A stretch of DNA of 64,000 nt. Origin: Mesostigma viride. Its lineage: Eukaryota; Streptophyta; Mesostigmatophyceae; Mesostigmatales; Mesostigmataceae. How positions within the stretch are numbered: the stretch's first letter is position 1; every line of letters begins with the position of its first letter. Positions 23,948-47,474 of this stretch are shown here, piece after piece. Under the pieces are notes generated by a model, which made no database searches, was not told the origin of the DNA, and saw nothing but the letters and a program-made list of their open reading frames with translations. Location of the stretch: the NCBI GenBank assembly GCA_009746045.1, contig RPFO01000288.1, forward strand, positions 295,758 through 359,757, read 5' to 3'. A program made the translations under genes and the position numbers.

Positions 23948-24065
23948 GGTCATCTAGTCGCTCTACACGCAAGCCACGAACACGCGGACAAGATAACGGC
24001 AGGCTCGAGCTACCATGGTCCGGATTCTCCCGATTTCTGACCTGCGCTGGTTGTCTCCTTGATAA
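23948..24065. repeat. Dispersed repeat, copy 2 (internally deleted)
   Basis: Nearly identical to 23460-23640 in both flanks; the segment between the two blocks is missing. Confidence 0.7.
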
Positions 24066-24393
24066 TACGCCAACCCCTTCAGGGTGACATCCGTTGTCAC
24101 GATTCGACGGCTTATGGTCGTCATAGGGAATGAACGCCGGTTCATATGGAACAGTGAACAAGCTGCTTGTCGTCTGTCGAGCTCTATGCGGAGCACGTAA
24201 CCTTGTGCAACGATCGTTGCTCAATCCATACGATGCAAGTACCGACTGGATACATACGAAGCAACGACCGACAACAAGCAGCTGGAATTACGGCATGGCC
24301 TGGAGGCAACCGCTGGCCCTTCCCTTGCAGCTACGCCGCCATGCACCTGATGTTAAATATTCTGGTCATTTCAAACCAAATTGCGCAAAATGC

Positions 24394-24475
24394 TGGGGGG
24401 GGGGGGGGGGGGGGGGGGTCCAGGGGTGGCCCTTAGCGGGTGTGGCCCTTAGCCGGGTGGATTACCTTAGGCGTG
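24394..24475. repeat. Poly-G tract with flanking repeat motifs (reverse copy of 10748-10970)
   Basis: About 24 consecutive G, then CAGGGGTGGCCCTTA and TAGCCGGGTGGATTACC, which are the reverse complements of the motifs at 10940 and 10750. Confidence 0.6.
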
Positions 24476-25573
24476 CCGTAGCGCACGGCGCCGCGCCACC
24501 TTGAACGGCTCGCCAGGAAGCGATGCCAATGCTGGCAGCTGCTACGTTTATATCCACAATTTCGTTTTCCGCACCAAAGCGGACAAGGGCAGAAATATTT
24601 ATTTATTGAGTTCCCCTGCAAGTTCCCCTGCGGCAATATTGTAGGCTTGCGTGACATTCAATCAGCAAAGACAGGGGAGCTGCTAAGGCATTTAGGGACG
24701 TTCCTCTTGCGTCTGAAAATGGCGTCCGTTAGCAACATCTGCATGCAACAGTCGCGTATTTGCAGTACGCCCCTGGCTGCGCCCCGTGCAGTTAGCGCGA
24801 CTGCCTCAGGACGGGAGCGGTCAGCAACGGCCTGCTCCCAGAATGCTTCAGCTCTGACTCTTAAGAAATGTAAGTTCTTATCTTTCCAAAGGTGACAACG
24901 TCCTGGTTGTCCGAACCTAGCATTTGATTCGTAAGCATTCCGCCCACAGGCAAAACACTACCCGAAGACAACACCTAAGCGAGTGTGACCATAAGAGATG
25001 TGTCCATGTGGCTAGCTACGATCACAGCATGCCGCCCGTAAAACCGTTAGAAAGGAGCAGTTACCTGGTACCAGCTGGGCACGCACATTGTGGAAGTGGC
25101 AACAAACACCGTAGAAGAATGATGGGAGTGTGCTGATGGCTAGAATTACCACACAGAATGGACTAACGAGCGCATGAGGTTATCAGGTGCCATCACGTTG
25201 CCGCGCCCATGCTCCCCGTACGGGCAGCTGCGCCTTCCCCACATGCCGCCAGCTGTGAGAACGTTCATGCTACGGTTTTTGCTACATTTTATCTATCATA
25301 TCAGGCCATTATGTTGTATTCCACGCCTGATTGACACGGTTGGCCGGTGATTTCCCTTTCCCCCCCGCGCGCATCCGTCCCAGGTGCCAAGGAGCAGGCG
25401 CCGTTGACGTCCTTCAAGCAAGGTGGGTGAGCTGGAATCCTGCAGTATTGGAAAGCAGAGTGCGTGCCAGAAACGAGGACACGCGTGGGTGGTGCGATGC
25501 CACTGCCAGCACAAGAGCAAGCTTGCACATGTGATTGTAGCTGCCAAGTGTACGGGGGTAGGGACGGGAGGTG

Positions 25574-26008
25574 ACGATTGGGGATGGGGCTTGAGGGTGG
25601 GGCTTGGGGGTGGGGCTTGGGGGTGGGGCTTGGGGGTGGGGCTTGGGGGTGGGGCTTGAGGGTGGGGCTTGGGGGGTGGGGCTTGGGGGTGGGGCTTGAG
25701 GGTGGGGCTTGGGGGTGGGGATGGGGGGTGGGGATGGGGGTTGGGGATGGGGGTTGGGGATGGGGGGTGGGGATGGGGGGTGGGGCTGGGGGCTGGGGCT
25801 GGGGGGTGGGGCTGGGGGTTGGGGCTGGGGGTTGGGGATGGGGGTTGGGGCTGGGGGTTGGGGCTGGGGGTTGGGGATGGGGGTTGGGGATGGGGGTTGG
25901 GGATGGGGGTTGGGGATGGAGGGTGGGGATGGGGGTTGGGGCTGGGGGTTGGGGCTGGGGGTTGGGGATGGGGGTTGGGGATGGGGGTTGGGGATGGGGG
26001 GTGGGGAG
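25574..26008 (+). repeat. G-rich minisatellite, G-quadruplex-prone
   Basis: About 435 bp of GGGG runs separated by one to three bases (units such as GGGGATGGGGGTT and GGGGCTTGGGGGT). The G-rich strand is the coding strand of ispD, whose ATG is about 410 bp downstream, so the array lies in its promoter region. Confidence 0.85.
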
Positions 26009-26185
26009 TGCACTTATGATTGTATGGCGCATCATGCCATGTGTAATCCAAACTGGCTTGTTGGGTGGTCGCATCACACCAGCATCACCAGCGTCACCAG
26101 CCTGTCGTGCCATGCCGCCCCTCTGCAGCATTCGTAGTACCGTCCCCCGTCCTTCCCCCTCCCCACGACTAAAGACCCCCCCCAA

Positions 26186-26198
26186 GGCTATACTATAG
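26186..26198 (+). promoter_or_regulatory. Candidate TATA-like element of ispD
   Basis: GCTATACTATAGT lies about 220 bp upstream of the ispD start codon. It is the best TATA-like motif between the G-rich array and the gene. No experimental support is visible. Confidence 0.3.
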
Positions 26199-26416
26199 TG
26201 ACCAGACCTCTACAGGAGCACGTATCACGCCACAGTACCGAGAGAGGTGCTGTGCCGTGTGTCACTTGTCACCACCCATGTGCCTGCTTACGAGCACCCC
26301 TACAGTTTGCAGGGCGCACGGTTACCCAAGAAGGCATATGGGTCGCGCCGCCCCCGCCATGTGCCGGCCCCCAACCCCCCGGCGCGGTGTACTTTGGTTT
26401 GGATGTGTCTATAACC

Positions 26417-38754
<12,338 letters not shown>

Positions 38755-38818
38755 GATGCCAGGGCGTGTTAATTAAGAAGTTTGAACGATGGCATTAACA
38801 TGGCTGCCTATGTGGCAC

Positions 38819-38827
38819 GACAATAAA
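38819..38827 (+). terminator. Candidate polyadenylation signal of ispD
   Basis: CAATAAAAC lies 65 bp after the ispD stop. Another AATAAA at 39519 is an alternative. No TGTAA was seen in the first 300 bp after the stop. Confidence 0.35.
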
Positions 38828-39430
38828 ACCGCCAAGGAATGAGCTCCAATACCCTCTAGCTATCATTCGCTGGCCAATTCAAGCAGCTAGGCATGTGCAC
38901 GGCTTTTAGATGTCACGAATGGAGCCAACCTGCATGAACCACCTGAGCCTCAGGAATCACTGATCCAGTTGCTGTGCCTTCAAGCCTTGCAGATCGGAGG
39001 CATGGGCCGGCGTTCAGAGAAGGGGCGTGCGCAATGTGCTGATGCCTGTGCCTGTTGCCCCTATGAGCTCTTCTTCCTGGACCAGGGGTAATGGAGGAGG
39101 CAGGGGGCCATGTCGAGACATCTGCCGTGCACAGTTTGTCTCTTGCTGGCGGTCACCTTGAAAAGACATGCCCTAGATACCAGATCATCGGCACTCTCGG
39201 ATGGGACAACCGGACTTGTTGCAAGCTTGCAACACACGCAAAAAGAAAAGTGTTTCAGAGGAACCACGTACCTTTGCCTCTGGTGGGGAGGTGTCATCCC
39301 GTCCGAACAATTAAAATGTCCGCAGCATGTGGGGGTATTTTTTGTTTTGCGTCACCTGCACTGTGGCTGTACAACCGCCAGTCTCAGGGGCCAGATCATT
39401 TTTGTTCATGTACTACAGTAGACTTAACAA

Positions 39431-39505
39431 ACGCAGATAAGATAATAGCAGGCTCGCAAGCTACCGTAGTCCGGAATCTCCATCTTGGTTGTCTTATTGA
39501 TAGTT
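39431..39505. repeat. Diverged copy of the 23.5-kb dispersed repeat
   Basis: AGATAAGATAATAGCAGGCT, then GCTACCGTAGTCCGGAATCT and TTGGTTGTCTTATTGATA, match the core of 23565-23640 with scattered changes. Confidence 0.55.
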
Positions 39506-39659
39506 GTCTCTAGTGATGCTCCAATAAAGATGACAGAATGTCCGAGCTTTGACGCTAATTATAAAAGCTATTTGATACAATTCCTGGTCCTCCAAAGTAT
39601 GACCTGTGTTCGACAACAAAAGAGAATCACATGATCAAGTACATCGGTCATGGAGCAGT

Positions 39660-40125
39660 ACTTAATTAATTAGCCCGGAACACGTACACTGCGTCACGTG
39701 AGCATAAGTCCTCGATGAGATGGAAATGGAATCAGTCGACTTCTCTAGTCCTTACACAACCTTGGAACGCCATGCGTCCATGAATAGTTGTCTCGCTTAA
39801 TAATAATGGAGGGCCCAGAGGTTGACTATCTAACCTCTGATGGCGGGGTTGTGGGCGCCGTGCGGCCCTAACCACTATGATTAGGTCGTATTTGGTGGTT
39901 CACATGTGTTACCCCCGCCAACTGGGGTTGGTATCCTCCATAGCCTCCGGTCATTTCTCATTGCGAGTCATCTGCCTCTAGATCACAGATAAGCCAGGAG
40001 GCTGCTCGGGCGTGATACCGTTCCTGGAACACCACATGTCCAGGCCTAGCCTATCGCGGAAAGTCCAGGGGTGGCCATCTTGCCGCGCACGACGGGGGCC
40101 CGCCATGTAATGACACATAGGACTC
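39660..40125 (-). mobile_element. 5'-truncated LINE copy
   Basis: The reverse complement matches the C-terminal coding and 3' untranslated part of the LINE at 9740-10130: a GGACTTTCCGCGATAGGC block, a CAGCCTCCTGGCTTATCTGT block, GCCCACAACC, and GGACTTATGCTCACGTGACG. The outer (3') end is again TTAATTAA-rich (39660-39670). It lies in the 1.75 kb between the convergent ispD and PEN-2 genes. Confidence 0.75.
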
Positions 40126-40204
40126 TTGAAGTGGACGCTGGGTTACCTGGCTAGGAGCGAACCTTACAGAGGCTGGGGCAATCCTTGCGTACAATCCTTG
40201 CAAG

Positions 40205-40500
40205 AATGCTCTAGAACAGGTCGGAGTTCCCCCCGAGGTCCGAGAAGATGGTGCAAACAGGGATTGCGGGTGTGCTCGAGTATTGGTCCAGGCACCCCCC
40301 CTTTAGAAGCGCTCTGAGAAGCCCGTACATACAGGCGTCGCGGATGCGCTCTAGCATTTGTTGGAGCAGCCCCTTCTTAGAGGTGTGAGCGAACCTTGCA
40401 AACAGGCCTTGCAAGTATGCTGTAGAACAGGTCTGAGACAACCTAGTTCAGGAAAAAGTATGAGAAAATCAAGTTCTAGATTAAGTCTGAAAAGACCAAG
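40205..40500. repeat. Short repeats of the PEN-2 3' coding end
   Basis: TCTAGAACAGGTCCGAGAAG at the PEN-2 stop (40502-40521) recurs in altered form at 40211 (CTCTAGAACAGGTCGGAG), 40430 (CTGTAGAACAGGTCTGAG) and 40472 (TTCTAGATTAAGTCTGA), together with repeated GCGAACCTTRCA and CTTGCAAG blocks. Confidence 0.6.
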
Positions 40501-40502
40501 CT

Positions 40503-42218
40503 CTAGAACAGGTCCGAGAAGACAGACTCGTCCACCCAGTCCACGTTGAGCTTGTCGTACATGCGCTGACTCAGCACCTTGTTGCCGCCGATGAGGTAGA
40601 TGAGGGACCAGGGCAGCAGGCAGAGGGTGAAGATGACAAAGCCGATGAGGGAGCGGCGCGCGTCTGGCAGTGCCGGCGGCGTGGATAATAGCAGCACACG
40701 TGCATCGGGAATGGGGGTGGGGGGTGGGAAGGCGATCAAACAAGCAACAAGTGTTAGGGAGGGAAGACGATAAAACAGCAAAAAGCGACCGGGAGGGAGT
40801 GCGGCGAAGCACAAGATGCATTACTGATGACCACAAGCATCGGGTATAGAAGACAGCCTCTGGGAGAGAAGAGTATCAATAACAGTAAGCGTTACATGAC
40901 ATAATACATATTATTAATAACATACTATATTCAGGGAGAGAAGAGGATTGATAACCGGACGTGTTAGGTAAGAATGCATATGCAATGCAGCAAGCGTTAG
41001 ACATGCACATGCAATGAAGAAGGCATAAGGGAGGCAACCGATAGGGAAGCAAGCGCTAGGGACACAAGCATGTTTAACGGCAGCAGGTGGTAGGGAGGAA
41101 CGTTGACGATTGACATCTAGCGTTCGACAAGAACGTGCGGAGCGGCAGGCTCTAGTAAAGAAGACTCTTCATCACAAACCAGCATCGGGGAGGCAAAGGG
41201 GTGCGTTGCGAGGTCAGACGCGCGAGAAAAGATAGACCGTGTGGTGGACGAGAAGTGAGCCATTGACTCAAGGAATGGAAGGTACGGCCATGCACTGGCA
41301 GGCGCTATTTAAACACCTGGCAGGGTTCCACAAGAATGGTTGCGCCGTGCTACATGGGTGCATGAGCATCCAACGGCCTTGACAATGTCTTATGGTGCCT
41401 TAAAACGCCTGACGATGTCTTGAGGTGCCTTGCGATGCCTTATTACAAGCAGACTGGTAGGACAGATGAAAAGTGCTACCATCATAATTAGTATGAATGC
41501 TTAGTAGACCTTGACATATGGATGATGGTAACTATATTTGTGCGGATATTTATATGAAGAATGACTTACTATACTTAGCATACATAGCATATATACCGTA
41601 TTGCTTCCATCCCAGTGTATGCTAGGGAACTGTCGTTACGCGCTACATAAAGATAGCAGCGCCATTGCAAAGGACTTGGCTCCGGCTTGGTGATACAAGG
41701 GATACTACTATGAACATAATCGTTCTTGTAGAAGGCCTTGGCAAGGTCTAGATGTGTATATATACATGCATTAATCGATAACGAATATATATGTTTAGGA
41801 CAACGCATATAAATGCCCAGAACTAGTTCGATTTGATCCCCATGGGCTACAAACCAAGAACAGCAACAGCAAAAGCGTCCCAGTCGGAATACAAACCAGG
41901 TAGCGCCTTTAAAACTCAGGCCTACACGCGCCTATCATGACAGAATTCGCCGTAGTGGGACACAGCAACACTTAGATCACGGTTACGTCGGTATTCAACT
42001 GACCATGAAGAGGCGCAAAACTTACATAATCTGATAGGGTGGTTGACCAGATGCTCTGATCGAAGAACAGGCCAGAAATACCAGACGTTGACGAACCACA
42101 TCCATGGCAGTAGGAAAAATCCGAAGTAGTACATCCGTTTTGATGTTCGGATCGCATCATCTTCGCTAAGACCCATGTCGCCATCAATCGTAAACGGGAA
42201 AGGGCGAGACCCCGACAT
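40503..42218 (-). CDS. PSENEN: Gamma-secretase subunit PEN-2, two exons
   Basis: Exon 1 is 42218-42026 (donor GTAAGT), exon 2 is 40663-40503 (acceptor CTGCCAG); the phase-1 join gives 117 residues, against about 101 in human. PEN-2 is the small membrane subunit that completes and activates the presenilin complex, an intramembrane aspartyl protease. Seen here: SKRMYYFGFFLLPWMWFVNV and YFWPVLR (family pattern: Tyr-Tyr, Gly-Phe, Leu-Pro, Trp, Val-Asn, Trp-Phe), then after the join IRLYARRSLIGFVIFTLCLL, a hydrophobic segment to IGG, and MYDKLN near the C-terminus, where the family has Tyr-Asp-Lys. The start ATG is the first in the frame. The 1362-bp intron shows no large array. It converges with ispD. 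Residues after MYDKLN (VDWVDESVFSDLF) are lineage-specific. Confidence 0.88.
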
Positions 42219-42834
42219 GCCGCTATGCTAATCTTGGTTGTGAGTTAAAAACCCATGCCCCCACGCGTTTGGGAATCACCGAGAATCGTTATAGCTACCC
42301 TCCATTCGCCATGACTTATCTTAGCACAGGCAGTTGCTACGGTCGGGTGGTCCGCAGTGGTAATGACAGGTTCAAAACGCCATGTCGACAACACAGTTTT
42401 TTGAGCAAATGACGCATATGGCCAACACGCCCGCGTCACGCGGCTCAACCGATATAATTTCCGGCCTCACCATTCGGGGGGGTTTACGCCGTAGATCAAC
42501 GCCCAGTTCGTTTCACGTACATGACGGAACTCGTCATGACCCACAGTCATACAACGTGCTCGTAACAACGTACTCGTGTAGTGTGACGCGTGTCTTGCGT
42601 GAATTGCGTCGTGAAAAATTAAATTATTGTCTCTGAAAACTATCACAGTTGCTTTGGGGAGAATTCTTTTGTTTGCTACTGTCAGTCAGTTGGATGACTT
42701 GGATCCCACGCCGCACATGGGCAGCAGAGAGTCTATATAGCAGTCGAAGGGCCGGATTCCGGAATATACAGTCAGGTTAAAAGTGTACATTCTGTATTCG
42801 CAGTCGCCCCGCCCGTTGGATCCACTATCATAAC
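42219..42834. other. 5' flank of PEN-2
   Basis: No recognised gene. It would hold the PEN-2 promoter, bounded on the right by the LTR element at 42835. No firm promoter motif is visible. Confidence 0.4.
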
Positions 42835-43265
42835 TGTTAGGAGTGAGAAAACAATGTTTGCCACAAAGTTTTACTTTATTTCACTCAGATAAAAATAAGT
42901 CTCAGTCGGCAGCTGGCCGGCTGCTAGTTCCACCACAGGAGTGTGTGAGGTGTGAGGTACTGAGAGAGCAAACAAGGTGCGTAGCTTCGCCTTTTAAACA
43001 ATTCCAGGCTCAGCTACTGGGTAGCAGTTATGATCTACCTACAACGTGGCCACACCAAACCGGTTCTTTTCTGACTGTGTGGCAGTTACAATCATAACGT
43101 GATCTCAAGCCAACCATTCACAACCAAAGTTCAAGGTCAGTCACAGAATGACTGGGTCACTTATGGAACAGAACTTAAACATGCGGCACATGCCCGTCAT
43201 GTAGTCCAGAGCTAGCACTAAACTATAAGTACTAGTTTCAGGCAGGTGTGTCGATACTTCTGACA
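42835..43265 (-). repeat. 3' LTR of the Copia element
   Basis: 431 bp direct repeat of 48716-49147. On the transcribed strand it contains GAAATAAAG, a likely polyadenylation signal. Confidence 0.93.
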
Positions 43266-43406
43266 CCCCCCTTACTCGGCACACAGGCCGGAAAACAAAC
43301 TCAAGCAAGCCAGAACAAATGTTCACTAAAAGAACTGTAGTATGGGACCAGTGTCACAGGCTAGCAAGTGTGTCCTTATGTTGTCTCATCACTAATTGCC
43401 AGTAAC

Positions 43407-45335
43407 TCAAATACCCAACAACTTGTGTCTGAGCTCCACAAAACGTGGCTCAGGTAGTGCCTTGGTGAGCATGTCGGCGATCATCGCTGCCCCAGGAAGG
43501 TGAGACACCTGAACGGTGCCATCCGCGACCTTCGCGCGAATGTAGTGGTACTTGACGTCGATGTGCTTGGTACGCCGAGGGTGAACAGGGTCTCGTGACA
43601 GAGCCACAGCACCAGTGTTGTCGCAAAACACCTGAATTGGCCCTGAGGCCGGGTCACCCAACTCCTTGGTGATGGTGAGAAGGGGACCACCTGCTGCGTG
43701 ACACCGCACAGGGCCATGTACTCGGCCTCACAGGTGGACAGGGCTGGAGTGGGCTGCTTGCGACTGGTCCACTCCACCGCAGCACCGCGGTACATGACCA
43801 CGTTGCCAGTGATTGACTTGCGGTCCACAGGATCGTTTGCCCAGTCGGCATCCGAGTAGGCCACCAGCCCCCCCTGCCCCGAGTAGGACAGACCCAGGTC
43901 CTTGGTGTGTACCGCGTACTGAAGCACCCGGCGTGCCAGCCCAAGGTCGCTTACAGTAGGGTTTTTCATATTCTGAGTCAGCAGGTTGACTGCGAATGCC
44001 AGGTCAGGCCGAGTGCATCCCATCGCATACAGGAGTGCCCCGGTGATCGCTTGGTAGACGCGAGTGTCGTCCGCGTTGAGAAGCCCCCCCTCACCACGGG
44101 GGGTGTTGGGGACGACGGGCGTCTTCACCGCCCGTGGGGAGACCCCAAAGCGCTCAGCGAGGGCCTCCAGATACGGGCCTTGGTGCAGAAAAACTGTGCG
44201 CGCCGGCGGGTCGAGGACCAGGGAGACCCCCAGAAAGAGGGAGGGGGCATCCGTCTCGGTGATCTGGAAGCGCTGGGACACCCGTTGGGTCCACTGCGAT
44301 AGCCACTCCGCCGAGGAGTGGGAGACCAGGAGATCGTCGACATGGACGAAGGCAAAACCACCAACATACAGGAACAGACACGTGTCCGTGGTGCTCTGGA
44401 CAGCGCCAGTCTCATGGATGAGGTAGTCCCGGAGCGTGTGGTGCCAGTTCCGGGGCGCCTGTTTGAGCCCATAGAGGCTCCGCCGGAGGCGCCAGAGGTA
44501 CGTTTGGCCAGTGGGGTCGCGCTCCTCAAAGCCCTTGGGGGGAAGGACATACACGTCCTCCTCCAACTCAGCATAGAGGAACGCGGTGCGGACATCCAGC
44601 TGCCGGATGGGGTGGCCAGCAGTGCCAGCACGAGCCAAGCCCAGGCGCACGGTGGCAGCACGGACGGTGGGAGCAAAAGTCTCACCGAAATCAATGCCCT
44701 CGCGCTGTGCAAACCCCTTGCACACAAACCGGGCCTTGCACCGCCCATCAGCTTTCTGGGCGAAGACCCACTTGGTGGGTAGGAGCTTGGCACCGCGCGG
44801 AAGATCACGCATATGCAGAAGCTCGTAAACCTGGTGCTCCTGGAGGCTGGCCAGCTCACTCTCCATGGCCGTGCGCCATTCCGGCAAGGCAAGGGCGGCA
44901 GCGGGAGAGGAGGGCACGGACGCAGGCTGGCTATGAAAAGCAGCAGCGAAGCACAGGTCAGCGACAAGTGAGTGATGCGCGTGGATCCGTGCAGCCTTGG
45001 TGACAGGTTGATCCGGCCAGGAAGAAAGTGCGTCATCCAATACATCATCGCCCCCGAAACCAGGGGGAGCGGGGGTGTTACTGCCATGAGAAAGGTCGCC
45101 ACACAAGGCAGCACCACGGGAACCCCACACGGGGAGGAGACCTGCAGAGGCACCAGGGGACGCCGGAGGAGAATAGCCGGTGCTGTCAGCCGTGCTCTCC
45201 AGGTCAACCGAGGTACTCAAATGCGGCGGAGGCATCCCCGCCCCGGCGTGTTCATATGACGCCGCAGAACGCGAGTGGCCAGAGGCCTGTCCGCGCAACA
45301 GAGGGGCATGCTGTCGAGCATCTGACACGGTGAGG
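43407..45335 (-). CDS. Copia pol, reverse transcriptase and RNase H part (frameshifted)
   Basis: Follows the integrase part after a frame change near 45335. Reverse transcriptase: WRTAMESELASLQEHQVYEL, KARFVCKGFAQREGIDF, QLDVRTAFLYAELEEDVYV, LYGLKQAPRNWH, FVHVDDLLV (HVDD near 44333-44344), FLGVSL. RNase H: VAYSDADWANDPVDRKSITG, STCEAEYMAL, then after another frame change near 43700, VFCDNTGAVALSRDP and KHIDVKYHYIRAKV, closing with IADMLTKALPEPRF. All hallmarks of Copia are present. The frame changes look like single-base indels. Confidence 0.9.
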
Positions 45336-47415
45336 TAAGATGTCGGCGCCGAGGCAGGAGCCGGAGCCGTCGGAGCAGGCCGTTCCGCACAAGTGCCTGG
45401 ATGGCCGCAGCGGCGGCCGGGGGGAGAACGAAACGCTCAGGAGTCCCCCCGATGCTGACATAGCTGTCCTCACGGCCTGCGGGCAAGGCAGTGGAGGGCG
45501 TTGCCGGCCCCCCAGAGTCCTCGGCAGAGGCAGAGGGTAACTGCAAAGGGGCAGGAGTCAGCATGTCGGCGGGAAAGAGGTCGGCCTCCGCAAAGGGGGC
45601 CGCCGGGAGCCACTGCGCAGCCTGCGGGGCCCGGTTGCGCCACGTCTCGTCGAACTGCACGTGCTTGCGCTCGATGACACGCCCGCCGCCCGTCGCCTTG
45701 TCGGGCACCCATACGAGGTAGGCCGGGGAGTCAAGCTTGTATCCCACGAAGAGGCCATCCTCAGCGCGAGAATCAAACTTCTCACGGGCTGCCCCCTCAA
45801 CCAAGACGTGGGAGGGGCAGCCAAACACACGCATGCCGGATAAATCCGCAGGGCGCCCATACATGAGGAAGTAGGGCGTTGCGTGCTCCGGGTTGCTGCG
45901 GCAGGGCAGCCTGTTGATGATGTAGATGGCGCATGCAAAGGCTAGAGCCCAGAACTCCTTGCCGAGGCCAGCATGCGCCAGCATGCTCCTGGTCATGCTA
46001 ACTGCGACGCCCCAGAATCGCTCCGCCACGCCGTTCTGCTCCGGCGTATAGGGGGACGAGAACTCTTGCCGCACGCCATACTCGGCGCAGACGGCGCGCC
46101 AGTCCTGGCCAGTGAAAACCGCGTCTTGGTCGGAGCGAAGCTCCACAGGCGCCGTGGCCGCGGACGCCCGGAACGGCTTGATCTCCGTGGCCAGGAAGTG
46201 ACGCAGGCTCCCAACGGCAGCGTCCTTCGTCTTCAAGAAGTAAACCCAGTGAAAACGAGTGGCTTCATCCGTGATGCCCAGGACATACCGCCAGTCCCCC
46301 AACACGGCAGGGGTCCGCATGGGACCTAGCAGGTCGCAGTGCAGGCGATGGCGAGGGGTCGCGCAGCGTGGCGTCGTGCTGGGGGGAAAGCTGCTCCGCC
46401 GCAAGTGACCGGCAGGGCAGGAAGGACACGTGGGAGCCTTGGGACCGTGGGTCACCATGTTTGAGGCGGGGTCGGCGGCTAGCCGAGCAATACGATCCGC
46501 GCCAGCGTGTCCGAGGCGCAGGTGCCACTGCATCAGGTCCACGGGGGCGGCTGATGTGGCGAGGGCATGGGGCGCCACCCCGCGGAGCAAGTAAATGCCG
46601 TCACACTCCACGAGGGGGAACGTGCGGGTCCCCAAAGTGAGGCGCAGGTGCTTAAAGTCCACATCATGGCCGGCTTTAAAGAGCTGGCTCACCGAGAGTA
46701 GGCGGGCCTGAAGGCCTGGGACATACAAAGCTGGGCCGAGGTGCACGTCCGGGGTGCCGAGCCGGAGAAGCAGAGGGCCCCTGCCGCCCGCATGCAGATT
46801 GCCGCCCGAGCCGGTGATGCGCAGCCGGAAGGCGGGATCAAATCCATCGCCAAAGTCCGCCCGGTGAGGCGTCATGTGGTACGTGGCACCCGTGTCAACC
46901 ACCCACTCCGGGGCACACCTAGCCGAGGCCGTTGCGGCCGTGTGAAGCACAGAAGGAGCGGTGGTTGAGGAACCAGCCGTCGAGTCCGAGGAGGTGCTGG
47001 GGCGGGGTGCCGAGAGACGACTGCCCGAGCGGGACGGGGAAGGCGCAAGGCCGTGCACTGGACGAAGCGAGGCCTGCCCGTGAGGCTGCACACCGTCGCG
47101 CAGGGAAGCACCTAAAGGGCCTCGACCCACGTGGAACGCGTACGTCGTCTCCAAGGGAGGCAGGCCTGCGTCGGTGTGATGGGCGTGCCCGGCGCCGTCA
47201 CCGCGGAGGTGAGCAGGGCGCTGGGCGGGATGGGCAGTCCAGCAGGTGGCGGCGTCATGTCCAGGCTTGGCGCAGACGGAGCAGGGCGGCCCGCGACCAC
47301 GCCCGACCCCTGCGCCACCACCGCGACCACCACCGCGCCCGCCGCGCCCCCCGCTGCTACCGCCATGGCCGTGGCCGTTGCCGTGGCCATTGCCGTGGGC
47401 GCGGCCGTTGCCGTG

Positions 47416-47474
<59 letters not shown>

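Larger units (their letters stand above)
22737..25545. other. Region without recognisable genes
   Basis: Short frames only, none with recognisable similarity or good coding character. It holds the duplicated repeat at 23460-23640 / 23948-24065, a poly-G tract at 24394, and two shorter G runs (23138). Confidence 0.5.

Noticed and set aside
25296-26198. Pro-rich and Gly-rich repeated frames around the G-rich array
   Set aside because: Six-frame shadows of a G-rich minisatellite without stops; no start context or conserved sequence.
41572-41808. Minus-strand frame of 77 codons in the PEN-2 intron
   Set aside because: No similarity or conserved motif; lies inside the intron defined by the matching GT-AG pair of PEN-2.
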